Shown here: positions 26,515-35,505 of the stretch, in pieces
Layout: every line of letters starts with the position of its first letter
How positions within the stretch are numbered: the stretch's first letter is position 1
From: an uncultured Woeseiaceae bacterium
GTDB taxonomy: Bacteria; Pseudomonadota; Gammaproteobacteria; Steroidobacterales; Woeseiaceae
Length of the DNA: 64,000 bases
Reading direction: 5' to 3'
Assembly (NCBI GenBank): GCA_905182415.1
Contig: CAJJBK010000002.1
Location: forward strand, 62,001 to 126,000
Notes under the pieces: model-generated
What the model saw: the letters and a program-made list of their open reading frames with translations, nothing else
What the model was told of the DNA's origin: nothing
Database searches by the model: none
Made by a program: the position numbers and the translations under genes

Positions 26515-27195
26515 TTAAAGCATTAAACTTTTTGATATCCATAAACCAATATCTTTAATCTCATCTTGGCAGACCGCATGAACCATTGGGTATTCCTTCC
26601 ATAAAACTGAATACTTCATTTTCTCAAGCATAATTCGTGTTTGTTTTCCTAAATCAATCTGAATAACTGGATCATATTTGCCATGCGCTAAAAATATTGG
26701 CAACCCCCTACATTGAGATTTTTTATTCTTGATGACTTCATTTTCTAATGTTAGCTCAAGCGGTAAATATGTCGATAATGCCAGCAGTCCACCAAGTTTT
26801 TCTGGGTACCTCAAAGTTGCATGTAGAGCAACAGCTCCGCCTTGAGAGAAGCCAGCAATAATAATTCTTTCCGATTTAATTCCTCTTTTATTTTCTCGCT
26901 CAATCAAAGACCCTATCGTTAAGGCACTTTGTCTAATTCCTTCTTCGTCTTGAGCGCCACCTCTATCAAGGCTCATAACGTCATACCATGCACGCATAGT
27001 CGAACCACCATTGATCGTAATAGATCGAAATGGAGCATGAGGAAAAATAAAACGCAGGCCAAGACTAACTGGGATTTCTAATTGAGGCACAATTGGCTCG
27101 AAATCACTCCCATCTGCACCAAGACCATGAAGCCAGATGATTGTTGCAGTCGGAATACCATTGATTTCTTTTTCTATAATCTGGTTATTTTTCAA
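26515..27195 (-). CDS. Carboxylesterase / lysophospholipase-like alpha/beta hydrolase
   Basis: A 226-residue minimal serine hydrolase of the acyl-protein-thioesterase/carboxylesterase II family (Pseudomonas EstB/CarEII-like). Elements: oxyanion loop WLHGLGADGSDF (21-32), FPHAPFRSITINGG (51-64), nucleophile Ser117 in GFSQGGA, Asp175 in HGKYDPV and His206 in YPMVHAV. The AWYD block (69-72) is typical of this group. It starts at TTG 27195 with AAGGA 9 bases upstream. No signal peptide is present. Bacterial members hydrolyse short-chain esters; the natural substrate is unknown. Confidence 0.88.
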   Translation of the reverse strand: MKNNQIIEKEINGIPTATIIWLHGLGADGSDFEPIVPQLEIPVSLGLRFIFPHAPFRSITINGGSTMRAWYDVMSLDRGGAQDEEGIRQSALTIGSLIERENKRGIKSERIIIAGFSQGGAVALHATLRYPEKLGGLLALSTYLPLELTLENEVIKNKKSQCRGLPIFLAHGKYDPVIQIDLGKQTRIMLEKMKYSVLWKEYPMVHAVCQDEIKDIGLWISKSLML

Positions 27196-27334
27196 TTTCG
27201 AGTATCCTTAGGGAGAAGATTAAATCATTAATAAAAAATAATTATCTATTATACGAGTATGAAATAAAAAATTAGCCAATAATTAATATATCATTAATAC
27301 AAGTAATGTATTTATAGGTAAGTTAAAAAAATAA

Positions 27335-27466
27335 ATGAACAACAATAAACTTAGGCGCAGCATAATTGGCTTTTTTATGATTTTTCTTTTCACCTCAGGT
27401 TGTGGACAAAAAGGGCCGTTGCTTTTACCAGATGCAAAGCCAGCTGCCAATCTAATGACTTATTAA
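27335..27466 (+). CDS. lptM: LptM (YifL-type) small outer-membrane lipoprotein
   Basis: A 43-residue lipoprotein. After a basic, hydrophobic leader, the lipobox TSGC places the lipidated cysteine at residue 23. The mature part starts CGQKGPLLLPD, the conserved core of LptM/YifL/LppL proteins, followed by a short Pro/Ala tail. In E. coli LptM binds the LptDE translocon and promotes LptD oxidative maturation by mimicking LPS. In most gammaproteobacteria the gene lies beside lysA-dapF. Here it lies alone between the esterase and polA, 48 bases before polA on the same strand. Confidence 0.85.
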   Translation: MNNNKLRRSIIGFFMIFLFTSGCGQKGPLLLPDAKPAANLMTY

Positions 27467-27514
27467 AAACAATCATATTGAAATTTAAAATAAATATAAA
27501 TTTGGTAAATAAAT

Positions 27515-30202
27515 GTGAGTAAAGGCAAGCTTATTTTAGTTGATGGATCTTCATATCTGTATCGTGCTTTTCATGCTCTCCCCCCCTTAGCAAACTCAAA
27601 AGGTCACCCAACAGGTGCAATTTATGGGGTCATAAACATGATCAATAAATTATTACACGATCAAGGAACTGATCATTTCGTCGTAATTTTTGATGCGCCA
27701 GGGACAACCTTTAGAAATGATTTGTATTCTGAATACAAAGCCAACAGGCCTCCCATGCCTGATGATCTTAGACCACAAATAAAGCCTATTCATCAAATCA
27801 TAAAAGCAATGGGACTGCCTCTTATTATGATAAAAAATGTTGAAGCTGATGATGTGATAGGAACATTAAGCAAAGAGGCTGCTTCAAATGGTATGGATGT
27901 AATTATCTCCACGGGTGATAAAGATATGACACAACTAGTCGATCAAAATATCACTTTAATCAATACTATGAATGATGAAAAGCTAGACCGTGATGGAGTC
28001 AAACAAAAATTTGATGTTTATCCAGAACAAATAATAGATTACTTAACTCTCATGGGGGACAAAGCAGACAATATACCAGGAATACCAGGTGTTGGTGCAA
28101 AGACGGCTAGTAAATGGCTCAATAAATATCTCACATTAGAGAATCTCATTAATAAATCGGATGAAATAAGCGGTAAAATTGGTGAAAAATTTCGATCTAG
28201 TTTAAATCTTCTTCCATTATCAAAAAAATTAGTAACGATAGACAAAGATCTAGATCTTAGGCTGACACCCAGTGATTTAAAACGTGTATCAATAGATACA
28301 GAAAAACTAAAAAGTATTTATAAAGAATTAGAGCTCAAAACATTCTACTCCCAGATTAGTGAGACTCCAGATAAAATTCCATTAAAAAAATCAAAATCAA
28401 TTTATAAAAGTATCTTAAATAAAACTGATTTGATGGAATGGGTGGACCATTGTAAACAAAAAAAAATAATCGCTATTGATACAGAAACTAATAGTTTAAA
28501 TTATATTGAAGCCGAATTAGTAGGGATATCTTTATCGATAGATGAAGGCAAGGCTATATATATTCCTTTGGCTCATGATTATGAGAATGCACCATTACAA
28601 CTCGACAGAGTCGAAACATTAAATATACTTAAACCTCTTCTAGAAGATAAAGAAATCAAAAAAATTGGCCATCATTTAAAGTTTGATGCTCATATATTTG
28701 CTCGTTATGGCATTACCCTAAAAGGAATGGAATATGATTCCATGCTTGAGTCATATGTATTAAACAGTGTCGCTTCTCGTCATGGGATGAATTCAGTAGC
28801 ACAATATTATTTAAATAGGGAAACAACTCACTTTGAAGATGTAGCTGGAAAGGGAGCTAAACAAATAACCTTCAATCAAGTGGATATTAAGACCGCGACA
28901 GCTTATGCCGCTGAAGATGCCGATGTAACACTTTGTTTGCATAATTATCTCTGGGAAAAAATCAATCACATTCCTTCACTTAAAGAACTTTATCAAAGAA
29001 TTGAAATGCCTTTAATTCCAATTCTCTTCGAAATAGAAGAGACCGGTGTATTAGTTGACAAGGTTATGCTAAAAAAACAAAGTGATGAATTATTGCTTCT
29101 ATTAAATAAGCTTGAGAAAAATGCACACAAAATAGCTGGTATGGAATTTAACCTAGGTTCACCAAAACAACTCCAAGAAGTTCTTTATGAAAAGATGGAG
29201 ATACCCATAATCAAAAAAACACCAAAAGGCCAGCCCTCAACAGCAGAAGATGTTCTTCAAGAACTTTCTATAGATCATGAATTACCAAAGTTGATACTAA
29301 GCCATAGAAGTTTAAATAAACTTCGAAATACCTATACAGAAAAATTACCTCAGCAAATATCAGCCGTCACCGGCAGAATTCATACGTCATATCATCAAGC
29401 AGTCACAGCTACAGGTCGATTATCATCTAGCTCGCCCAATCTTCAAAATATACCAATAAGAACTCCTGAAGGTAGACGCATTAGAGAAGCCTTTGTTGCA
29501 CCTGAAAATTACAGTATCTTAGCTGCTGATTATTCTCAAATTGAGCTGAGAATAATGGCTCACCTATCTTCAGATGAATCTCTTTTGTTGGCTTTTTCAA
29601 AAGGTGAAGATATCCACAGAAAAACAGCAGCAGAAGTTTTAGGTATAGCAGCTGAAGAAGTATCTCAAGAGCAAAGGCGATGGGCTAAAGCTATTAACTT
29701 TGGTTTAATATATGGCATGTCGGCATTTGGTCTAGCTAAACAACTAGGAATAACGCGATATCAATCCCAAGAATATATCGATCTGTATTTTAAAAAGTAT
29801 CCTAAGGTTAAAAATTTTATGGATACCACGAAAGAAAACGCACGCAAGCATGGTTATATTGAAACATTATATGGAAGAAGACTGTACCTACCGGATATCA
29901 ACAGTAAGAACGGTCTACGAAGAAAATATGCAGAAAGAAGTGCTATCAATGCTCCAATGCAAGGATCCGCCGCAGATATCATTAAACTTGCCATGATTGA
30001 TGTGCATAAATGGCTTAAAGATGGAAATACTGAAGCAAGGATGATTATGCAAGTTCATGATGAGTTGGTATTAGAAGTTAAATCTGATCTTGCCGAGACC
30101 ATTAAGCAAGAGATTGTCAAAATAATGGAATCGACAGTTAATTTGAGTGTCCCACTAATAGTTGATGCTGGCATTGGCAATAACTGGGACGAAGCACACT
30201 AA
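27515..30202 (+). CDS. polA: DNA polymerase I
   Basis: Replication and repair polymerase that removes RNA primers and fills gaps. The 895-residue protein has all three domains. The 5'-3' exonuclease is about 1-290 (LVDGSSYLYRAFHAL, EADDVIGTL, DKADNIPGIPGVGAKTA). The 3'-5' exonuclease is about 300-490 and keeps its acidic residues (AIDTETNSL, GHHLKFDAH, YAAEDADVT), so proofreading looks intact. The family A polymerase is about 500-895 (TGRLSSSSPNLQNIP, ADYSQIELRIMAHLS, RRWAKAINFGLIYGMSAFGLA, VHDELVLEV). The start is the GTG at 27515; the overlapping ATG at 27513 runs straight into a TGA. Its stop overlaps the opposing engB stop by 4 bases. Confidence 0.97.
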   Translation: MSKGKLILVDGSSYLYRAFHALPPLANSKGHPTGAIYGVINMINKLLHDQGTDHFVVIFDAPGTTFRNDLYSEYKANRPPMPDDLRPQIKPIHQIIKAMGLPLIMIKNVEADDVIGTLSKEAASNGMDVIISTGDKDMTQLVDQNITLINTMNDEKLDRDGVKQKFDVYPEQIIDYLTLMGDKADNIPGIPGVGAKTASKWLNKYLTLENLINKSDEISGKIGEKFRSSLNLLPLSKKLVTIDKDLDLRLTPSDLKRVSIDTEKLKSIYKELELKTFYSQISETPDKIPLKKSKSIYKSILNKTDLMEWVDHCKQKKIIAIDTETNSLNYIEAELVGISLSIDEGKAIYIPLAHDYENAPLQLDRVETLNILKPLLEDKEIKKIGHHLKFDAHIFARYGITLKGMEYDSMLESYVLNSVASRHGMNSVAQYYLNRETTHFEDVAGKGAKQITFNQVDIKTATAYAAEDADVTLCLHNYLWEKINHIPSLKELYQRIEMPLIPILFEIEETGVLVDKVMLKKQSDELLLLLNKLEKNAHKIAGMEFNLGSPKQLQEVLYEKMEIPIIKKTPKGQPSTAEDVLQELSIDHELPKLILSHRSLNKLRNTYTEKLPQQISAVTGRIHTSYHQAVTATGRLSSSSPNLQNIPIRTPEGRRIREAFVAPENYSILAADYSQIELRIMAHLSSDESLLLAFSKGEDIHRKTAAEVLGIAAEEVSQEQRRWAKAINFGLIYGMSAFGLAKQLGITRYQSQEYIDLYFKKYPKVKNFMDTTKENARKHGYIETLYGRRLYLPDINSKNGLRRKYAERSAINAPMQGSAADIIKLAMIDVHKWLKDGNTEARMIMQVHDELVLEVKSDLAETIKQEIVKIMESTVNLSVPLIVDAGIGNNWDEAH

Positions 30203-30801
30203 ATATCTTTTTTCCTTTTAATATTTAAAAAACCTTCCAAGACTACGCGAGCTTCATCAACCCCCTGTCGTTTTAATGAAGAAAAAAGTTGAATGGTTGC
30301 TGATTCCTCTAGTTCAGATTCAATAGTTTTTATTGTCTCATTTGCCATACGTCTTTTAACTTTATCCGCTTTTGTTAATAATATATGAATAGATGTATTT
30401 TGTAGTTTTGCAAAAAAAAGCATACTGCGATCATATTCAGATAATCCTCTTCGAATATCTACAATCATGAATAATCCTTTTAGGCTCTGACGATTCTCAC
30501 AATAGTGCGAAAGCAGTCTACCCCAATGATCTCTAGTTGCCTCATTGACGCGCGCAAAACCATAGCCGGGTAAATCCACTATGCGAGTGTCATCAGTTAA
30601 ATTAAAAAAATTTATGAGTTGAGTTCGACCCGGGGTTTTACTGGTTCTGGCAAATTGCCGCCTATTGACAATCACATTAATTGCGCTGGATTTACCAGAA
30701 TTTGAACGCCCAGCAAACGCAACTTCCGCGCCTATATCTTCCACGAATTGCTTTGGATCATTTGCACTGAGTATAAACTGGGCTTTTGGATATTGTGACA
30801 T
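30199..30801 (-). CDS. engB: Ribosome biogenesis GTP-binding protein EngB (YihA/YsxC)
   Basis: An essential small GTPase in large-subunit ribosome assembly. The 200-residue protein has G1 GRSNSGKSSAIN (about 31-42), G2 around SKTPGRTQLINFF, G3 DLPGYGFA (about 76-83), G4 LLTKADKVKR (about 141-150) and G5 SSLKRQGVDE. KTPGRTQ is specific for EngB. It converges on polA with a 4-base overlap, as in many gammaproteobacteria where the two genes are neighbours, and is divergent from the cytochrome c4 gene. Confidence 0.95.
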   Translation of the reverse strand: MSQYPKAQFILSANDPKQFVEDIGAEVAFAGRSNSGKSSAINVIVNRRQFARTSKTPGRTQLINFFNLTDDTRIVDLPGYGFARVNEATRDHWGRLLSHYCENRQSLKGLFMIVDIRRGLSEYDRSMLFFAKLQNTSIHILLTKADKVKRRMANETIKTIESELEESATIQLFSSLKRQGVDEARVVLEGFLNIKRKKDI

Positions 30802-30947
30802 AGCTGTATAATGAATAAGAAGTTAGATAATAGATCGCATCATAAAGTAAAATTAATCTAATAGTAATGATACTTTAAGTTACAATATCTGAAATCAAAA
30901 GCTATAAATATAAAGTTATAATTCTTAAAAATATTAATCGAAAAGTA

Positions 30948-31577
30948 ATGGCCACTAACATGAAACTTAATTTTGTTTTGTTTGCTCTTTCATTTATGTT
31001 CAATACAGCTAACGCTGACTCACTCGTAGATGGTTCTTTTGAAAAAGGTAAAGCTATTTCTATTACCTGCGGCGCCTGTCATGGAGCAGATGGGAATAGC
31101 ATTAATCCCTTATGGCCTAATTTAGCCAATCAACATGCATCTTATTCAGTCCAGCAACTCACGGCATTCAGAGATGGTAAGCGCATGGATAGTCTCATGT
31201 CGGCAATGGTTATGTCGCTCAGTGACCAAGATATTAAAGATCTTTCAGTATATTTTGAAAATCTACCCTCTTCAATAAAAGACATCGCTGATCCAACTAC
31301 TTTTGATTTAGGACAAAAATTATATCGTGGAGGGAACAAAGAAAGTGGTGTTGCCGCATGCATGGCTTGTCATGGTCCTGCTGGAAAAGGTAATCCTGCC
31401 GCTTTGTACCCAGCGCTTAATGGACAAGGCGCTATGTATACTGCAAAACAATTAAATGACTATGCAACTGGAACAAGAGTATCAATAGGTCCTGTTCAAA
31501 TCATGCGAGATGTTGCAAAAAAATTAACGGCAGAAGAAATCCAAGCTGTCTCCTCATATATTCAAGGCTTGCATTAA
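30948..31577 (+). CDS. Cytochrome c4, di-heme
   Basis: A periplasmic di-heme electron carrier, typically feeding terminal oxidases. A signal peptide (residues 1-23, ending NANA or close to it) is followed by two homologous c-type domains. The first heme site is CGACH (41-45) and the second CMACH (138-142), each followed by GxxG/K-type loops; Met axial ligands are likely in MDSLMSAMVMSL and in the QIMRDVA region. The 209-residue length is standard for c4. An ATG at 30960 (residue 5) is an alternative start with a more typical signal sequence. It is followed by dsbA 62 bases downstream. Confidence 0.93.
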   Translation: MATNMKLNFVLFALSFMFNTANADSLVDGSFEKGKAISITCGACHGADGNSINPLWPNLANQHASYSVQQLTAFRDGKRMDSLMSAMVMSLSDQDIKDLSVYFENLPSSIKDIADPTTFDLGQKLYRGGNKESGVAACMACHGPAGKGNPAALYPALNGQGAMYTAKQLNDYATGTRVSIGPVQIMRDVAKKLTAEEIQAVSSYIQGLH

Positions 31578-31639
31578 GCAACAATCTTCTGAAGAATAGA
31601 AAATCATTAATATAATAAAAATACTACTAAGAGGCTTTT

Positions 31640-32467
31640 ATGTTAATTAAATTATTATTCAATTTAATCGTCACGATGACATTAATTAGTTGCAGCTCAA
31701 ATGAAGAACCTTCTGTTCAAAATAACTCAGACATAAAAAAAGCTGTTTCTCAATTCAATGATCAAGATCTAAATATAATTAAAAAAGAATCTCTTTTAAT
31801 TGAAGAATCTGATGCTGAGGAAACAATTCAAGATGATTCGCAACCAATAATTCTTGCGCAAGCTAATATGAGTCAAAGTAACAATTGGGAGTTTACTGAA
31901 TCAGAACATTATATGCGTCTAGTTCCAACTCAACCAACGATTGGTGGTCCTGATAAAATAGAAGTAGCTGAATTCTTCTATTATGGTTGTATCCACTGCA
32001 TGACATTTGAGCCAATTGTTAATGCATGGAAAAAAGATATTCCAAATAATGCACGTTTTGTTAGAGTACCCGCTTTATGGAATCCTCTATTAAGACTTCA
32101 TGGGCGTATGTATTACACCAAAGAAGTATTAACAAAAAATGGAAAACTGTCTGATCCAGAGGGCTTTCGTGCAAGAATATTCAAAGAATATCATAATAAA
32201 AAGAATTACATGACATCCGAAGCAGCTATACAAAAGATTTTTACCGATTTCGGCGTAAGTGAAGAAGATTTCACTAAAACATTCGCTTCGTTTGAGGTGG
32301 CACAAAAATTAAGACTAGCAGACGATCTAGCGAGACGTTATAGCATCTCGAGTACCCCAAGTATGGTTGTCAATGGCAAATATCGCACTGGTGCTGGTGA
32401 GGCAGGAAGCTACCCTAAATTAATCAAGGTAATTGATGAATTGGTAGCACGAGAAACAATTAGATAA
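31640..32467 (+). CDS. dsbA: Thiol:disulfide interchange protein DsbA, lipid-anchored form
   Basis: Introduces disulfides into exported proteins. The catalytic domain (about 88-275) carries an active site CIHC (117-120) in VAEFFYYGCIHCMTFEP and the cis-proline loop SSTPSMVVNGKY (about 237-248). Two traits are unusual. The N-terminus is a lipoprotein signal (LISC, Cys18) instead of a cleaved soluble leader, and an acidic spacer of about 65-70 residues separates the anchor from the thioredoxin fold. The active-site dipeptide is Ile-His rather than the common Pro-His. Ser at +2 predicts outer-membrane sorting. It follows the cytochrome c4 gene, the same order as in Pseudomonas. Confidence 0.92.
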   Translation: MLIKLLFNLIVTMTLISCSSNEEPSVQNNSDIKKAVSQFNDQDLNIIKKESLLIEESDAEETIQDDSQPIILAQANMSQSNNWEFTESEHYMRLVPTQPTIGGPDKIEVAEFFYYGCIHCMTFEPIVNAWKKDIPNNARFVRVPALWNPLLRLHGRMYYTKEVLTKNGKLSDPEGFRARIFKEYHNKKNYMTSEAAIQKIFTDFGVSEEDFTKTFASFEVAQKLRLADDLARRYSISSTPSMVVNGKYRTGAGEAGSYPKLIKVIDELVARETIR

Positions 32468-32479
32468 TCTAACCTAAAA

Positions 32480-33382
32480 CTATATTAAGTCAGTGGCTAT
32501 AATTTTCCAGCCATCTTTTTGTTTTTGCCAATAAAGCCGCTTCTTTTCAGCTGAAATAATATCGTTATACCTTATCTTCTGAGTAAAGCGAGTGAGTACA
32601 ATGTCTGATTTTAAGGGGTCACCAATAATCGTTAAATCCATAATAACTATTGATTTTTTTATAACAGAAGAATCTTCAATTATTGAATACTCACTAATTG
32701 AACTCATTAAGACATTAGTATCATAAAAAGACACAAATCTTTCTGACTCTGAACTTTCAAAGCTTAGCTTCCAAGCGCCAAGAACTTCATGAAGCTCGTT
32801 TCGAATTAAATTTAACTGATCCTCAGTTTTCCAATTTATTGTCTTTACTACAATTATTGGAGTATTCATCGGCACCAGATATTCTGATAACTCAAGTAAT
32901 TGCTTATTTTGGAGTGCCAAGCACCCATCAGTATCTCTGGGAGGGCGTTTTAAAATATCAGGATCAGTACCATGAAGCCAAATACCATAGCCTGTTTTTT
33001 TCATATAGCGATCTAGAGAATTAGGATAATCCAATGGATAGGCGGCAGCTCCATATCTTGGAGGCAATTTAGATATATCTAGTTTTTCTGTAATAAAATA
33101 TACACCTAAGGGAGTTTTTTTATCGCCTTGAATTTTTTTGCCTGAACCATTTTTACCAACAGACATATAATATTCTTGATTTTTAATTGGACGATTTTTT
33201 TCAACGGAATATTGAATTAACTTAGCATTCTCAATATCAGCAATAAATACATTCTCTATTGAGCTAGGGATTTCAATTAGATAAGCAGGATAAAGTTCCT
33301 CTGCATTTAAATTGGTTATATATCCAAGCTTGATAGTTAAGACTAATAATATAAACAATAATTTTTTTATGCTTAAAATCAT
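32480..33382 (-). CDS. L,D-transpeptidase (YkuD) with C-terminal NTF2-like domain
   Basis: A periplasmic cysteine transpeptidase or murein-processing enzyme. The signal peptide is about residues 1-27. The YkuD domain is about 42-178, with HGTDP (His137) and the catalytic motif TDGCLAL (Cys154), plus GDKKTPLGVYFI. Residues about 185-300 look like an NTF2/SnoaL-type fold, ending in YWQKQKDGWKIIATDLI, a pattern found in other proteobacterial L,D-transpeptidases. The ATG overlaps the stop of the acyl-CoA synthetase gene by one base (TAATG), so it is translationally coupled to the upstream catabolic run although its role looks unrelated. It converges on dsbA. Confidence 0.88.
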   Translation of the reverse strand: MILSIKKLLFILLVLTIKLGYITNLNAEELYPAYLIEIPSSIENVFIADIENAKLIQYSVEKNRPIKNQEYYMSVGKNGSGKKIQGDKKTPLGVYFITEKLDISKLPPRYGAAAYPLDYPNSLDRYMKKTGYGIWLHGTDPDILKRPPRDTDGCLALQNKQLLELSEYLVPMNTPIIVVKTINWKTEDQLNLIRNELHEVLGAWKLSFESSESERFVSFYDTNVLMSSISEYSIIEDSSVIKKSIVIMDLTIIGDPLKSDIVLTRFTQKIRYNDIISAEKKRLYWQKQKDGWKIIATDLI

Positions 33383-35469
33383 TAATTATTCTTATTCATA
33401 CCAACTGCAAAAGCATCAACAGCTATGCATCCAGATTCATTAATAATCAAAGGATTTATATCCAGCTCACTAATAACATCTCTTAGCAAATGAACCATAC
33501 TCGAGAATTTTTCTGCAGTGGAGCAAAAAGAATTTACATCATAAGGTTCCGTACCACGATAACCCATTAAGGTTCTTTTGAATTTCAATCTATTTAATAA
33601 CTCTAATGCATAACTTTTACTAAATGGTGGAACTGCAAATACAATATCTTTCATTAATTCTGAATAGATACCGCCCATACCAAGAATCACAATTGGACCA
33701 AACTGGGGGTCACATCGGACTCCCAAAATCATTTCTTGGCCCGGTAATAACATCTTAGCTATCAATACATCATGCCCGAGATCTAAACTCATTCTCCTGT
33801 AAGCAAAAATTAACTCTTGATCTGACTTTATATCCAATACAACTCCATCTTTATCAGACTTATGATGCAATCCAGGAACTGCTGTTTTAAGAGCTATTGG
33901 GTAACCAATTTCCACAGCAGCCATCAATACATTCTTTTCAGAGGATGCAGATTGATGTGTAACAACTGGAATGCCAAAATCTGCAATTAGTTTCAATGAT
34001 TCACTTTCGTTCATTGCTCCTTTATCTCTGAGAGTAAGTTGCCAGTGCTTAACTAATTGAGAGTCAATTGGTGATGGATGAGAAGTATCTCGCTTAAAAA
34101 AATCTCGGTATAAAAATAATTTCTTTATTCCAATAAGAGTATTAGTCACGCCATCTAATACTGGATATCCAGCATGTGTAGTTTCTATAACACTACAATC
34201 TGAACCTGTTCCTTGACGTGACGATACCAAAATAATTGGCTTATCGTGTTCTGCTTTAGCAAGCTTCATATATTCGATGTAATCTGAATAAATTAATCCT
34301 TTTGGCGCTCGATTTAATATCAAAGCTGCAATCGAAGTATCTGGGTCTCCAAGCATTAATGTAGCACTTTTTGAAAATTGTTGAGATGCATTTGGGCCAC
34401 CTCGGCTCCATACATCAAGGGGATTTGTAGCGGGTAATTCAGGATCAATTACTTTCTCTAATTCTGTTACTGTATTCACATCTAATATCGTTAATGGAAC
34501 TTTTGTCTCATCTGCTAGATCAACGAGTAATTGTCTCTCGCCACCAGAATCATGCAACGTTACTAAGCCCCCATCGCCAATAAGACCGAACTCTGAAAAT
34601 AAAATTAATGCTGTCGCTAACTCATCCATATCTCGGACACGTTGTACACCATACTTATCGAATATCGCATCATATGTATCATCATCGCCAGCCATAGCTC
34701 CTGAATGAGAGAGTGTGAGCTTTGCAGACTCTTTTGTTCGTCCTACTTTTAGAGCAACTATTGGGATTTTTTTATCGCGAGCTTTCTTAAGTGCTGATAT
34801 AAACCCATCAGGATTACGCGCTGTCTCAATAAATAAACCAACTACCTTCGTCTCAGGTAGATCTAGAACAAAATCCAAGTATTGGTCCATAGTTACCGAT
34901 AATTCATTGCCCGTCGATACAGCAAAATTAAATCTTAGCCTCGCTTCACAATCTAATATACCGGACATCCCAGCTCCGGAATGACTAATTAAACTGACAT
35001 TACCCGGAGAATAATGAGAACTACTATCAAAACCACATGCCCAAACATGGTCCCTGATGTTATAAAAACCCATTCCATTTGCACCACAAACAAGGATTTC
35101 TGAATCAGATATTTTCTTTTGAAGCCGATCTTTTAAAAATGGTTTTCTATCATCATCCAGCACTAAGGGTGAGAAGATGACGGCAGCTTTAATCTTTAAA
35201 GCAACAACTTCATCAAAAACTGACTCTAATCGTTGATCTCCAATAGCAAAAATTGCAAGATCAGGGGTCTCTGGCAATTCTTGAAGACTATTAAAACATG
35301 GAATTTCTTGAATTTTTTTATAGGACGGATTAACCGGATAAATAACTCCTTTGTACCCACCTTTGATTAGATTTAAGAGCGCCCATTCTCCGACCGAATT
35401 GGACTTTTCTGATGCTCCAATTACAACGATAGATTTAGCTCTTAAGAGAGGATCAAGATTATGTTGCAA
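33382..35469 (-). CDS. Acyl-CoA synthetase (NDP-forming) / acetate-CoA ligase (ADP-forming)-like
   Basis: A 695-residue single-chain NDP-forming acyl-CoA synthetase. Domains in order: CoA-binding Rossmann (about 5-135, SIVVIGASEKSNSVGEWAL), two succinyl-CoA-ligase-like domains (about 145-450, with SHSGAMAGDD carrying the phospho-histidine candidate near residue 255) and a C-terminal ATP-grasp domain (about 475-690; GYPIALKTAVPGLHHKSDKDGVV, ILGMGGIYSELMKD, ELDINPLII). There is no GNAT domain, unlike Pat-type acetyltransferases. The enzyme class makes or consumes an acyl-CoA at the expense or gain of ATP. The start is a TTG at 35469, supported by the family opening (NLDPLLRAKSI). It is gene seven of the minus-strand catabolic run. 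Confidence 0.85.
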   Translation of the reverse strand: MQHNLDPLLRAKSIVVIGASEKSNSVGEWALLNLIKGGYKGVIYPVNPSYKKIQEIPCFNSLQELPETPDLAIFAIGDQRLESVFDEVVALKIKAAVIFSPLVLDDDRKPFLKDRLQKKISDSEILVCGANGMGFYNIRDHVWACGFDSSSHYSPGNVSLISHSGAGMSGILDCEARLRFNFAVSTGNELSVTMDQYLDFVLDLPETKVVGLFIETARNPDGFISALKKARDKKIPIVALKVGRTKESAKLTLSHSGAMAGDDDTYDAIFDKYGVQRVRDMDELATALILFSEFGLIGDGGLVTLHDSGGERQLLVDLADETKVPLTILDVNTVTELEKVIDPELPATNPLDVWSRGGPNASQQFSKSATLMLGDPDTSIAALILNRAPKGLIYSDYIEYMKLAKAEHDKPIILVSSRQGTGSDCSVIETTHAGYPVLDGVTNTLIGIKKLFLYRDFFKRDTSHPSPIDSQLVKHWQLTLRDKGAMNESESLKLIADFGIPVVTHQSASSEKNVLMAAVEIGYPIALKTAVPGLHHKSDKDGVVLDIKSDQELIFAYRRMSLDLGHDVLIAKMLLPGQEMILGVRCDPQFGPIVILGMGGIYSELMKDIVFAVPPFSKSYALELLNRLKFKRTLMGYRGTEPYDVNSFCSTAEKFSSMVHLLRDVISELDINPLIINESGCIAVDAFAVGMNKNN

Positions 35470-35505
35470 TTTAATGTCTACCCAAAAAACATATCAATTG
35501 ATAAT

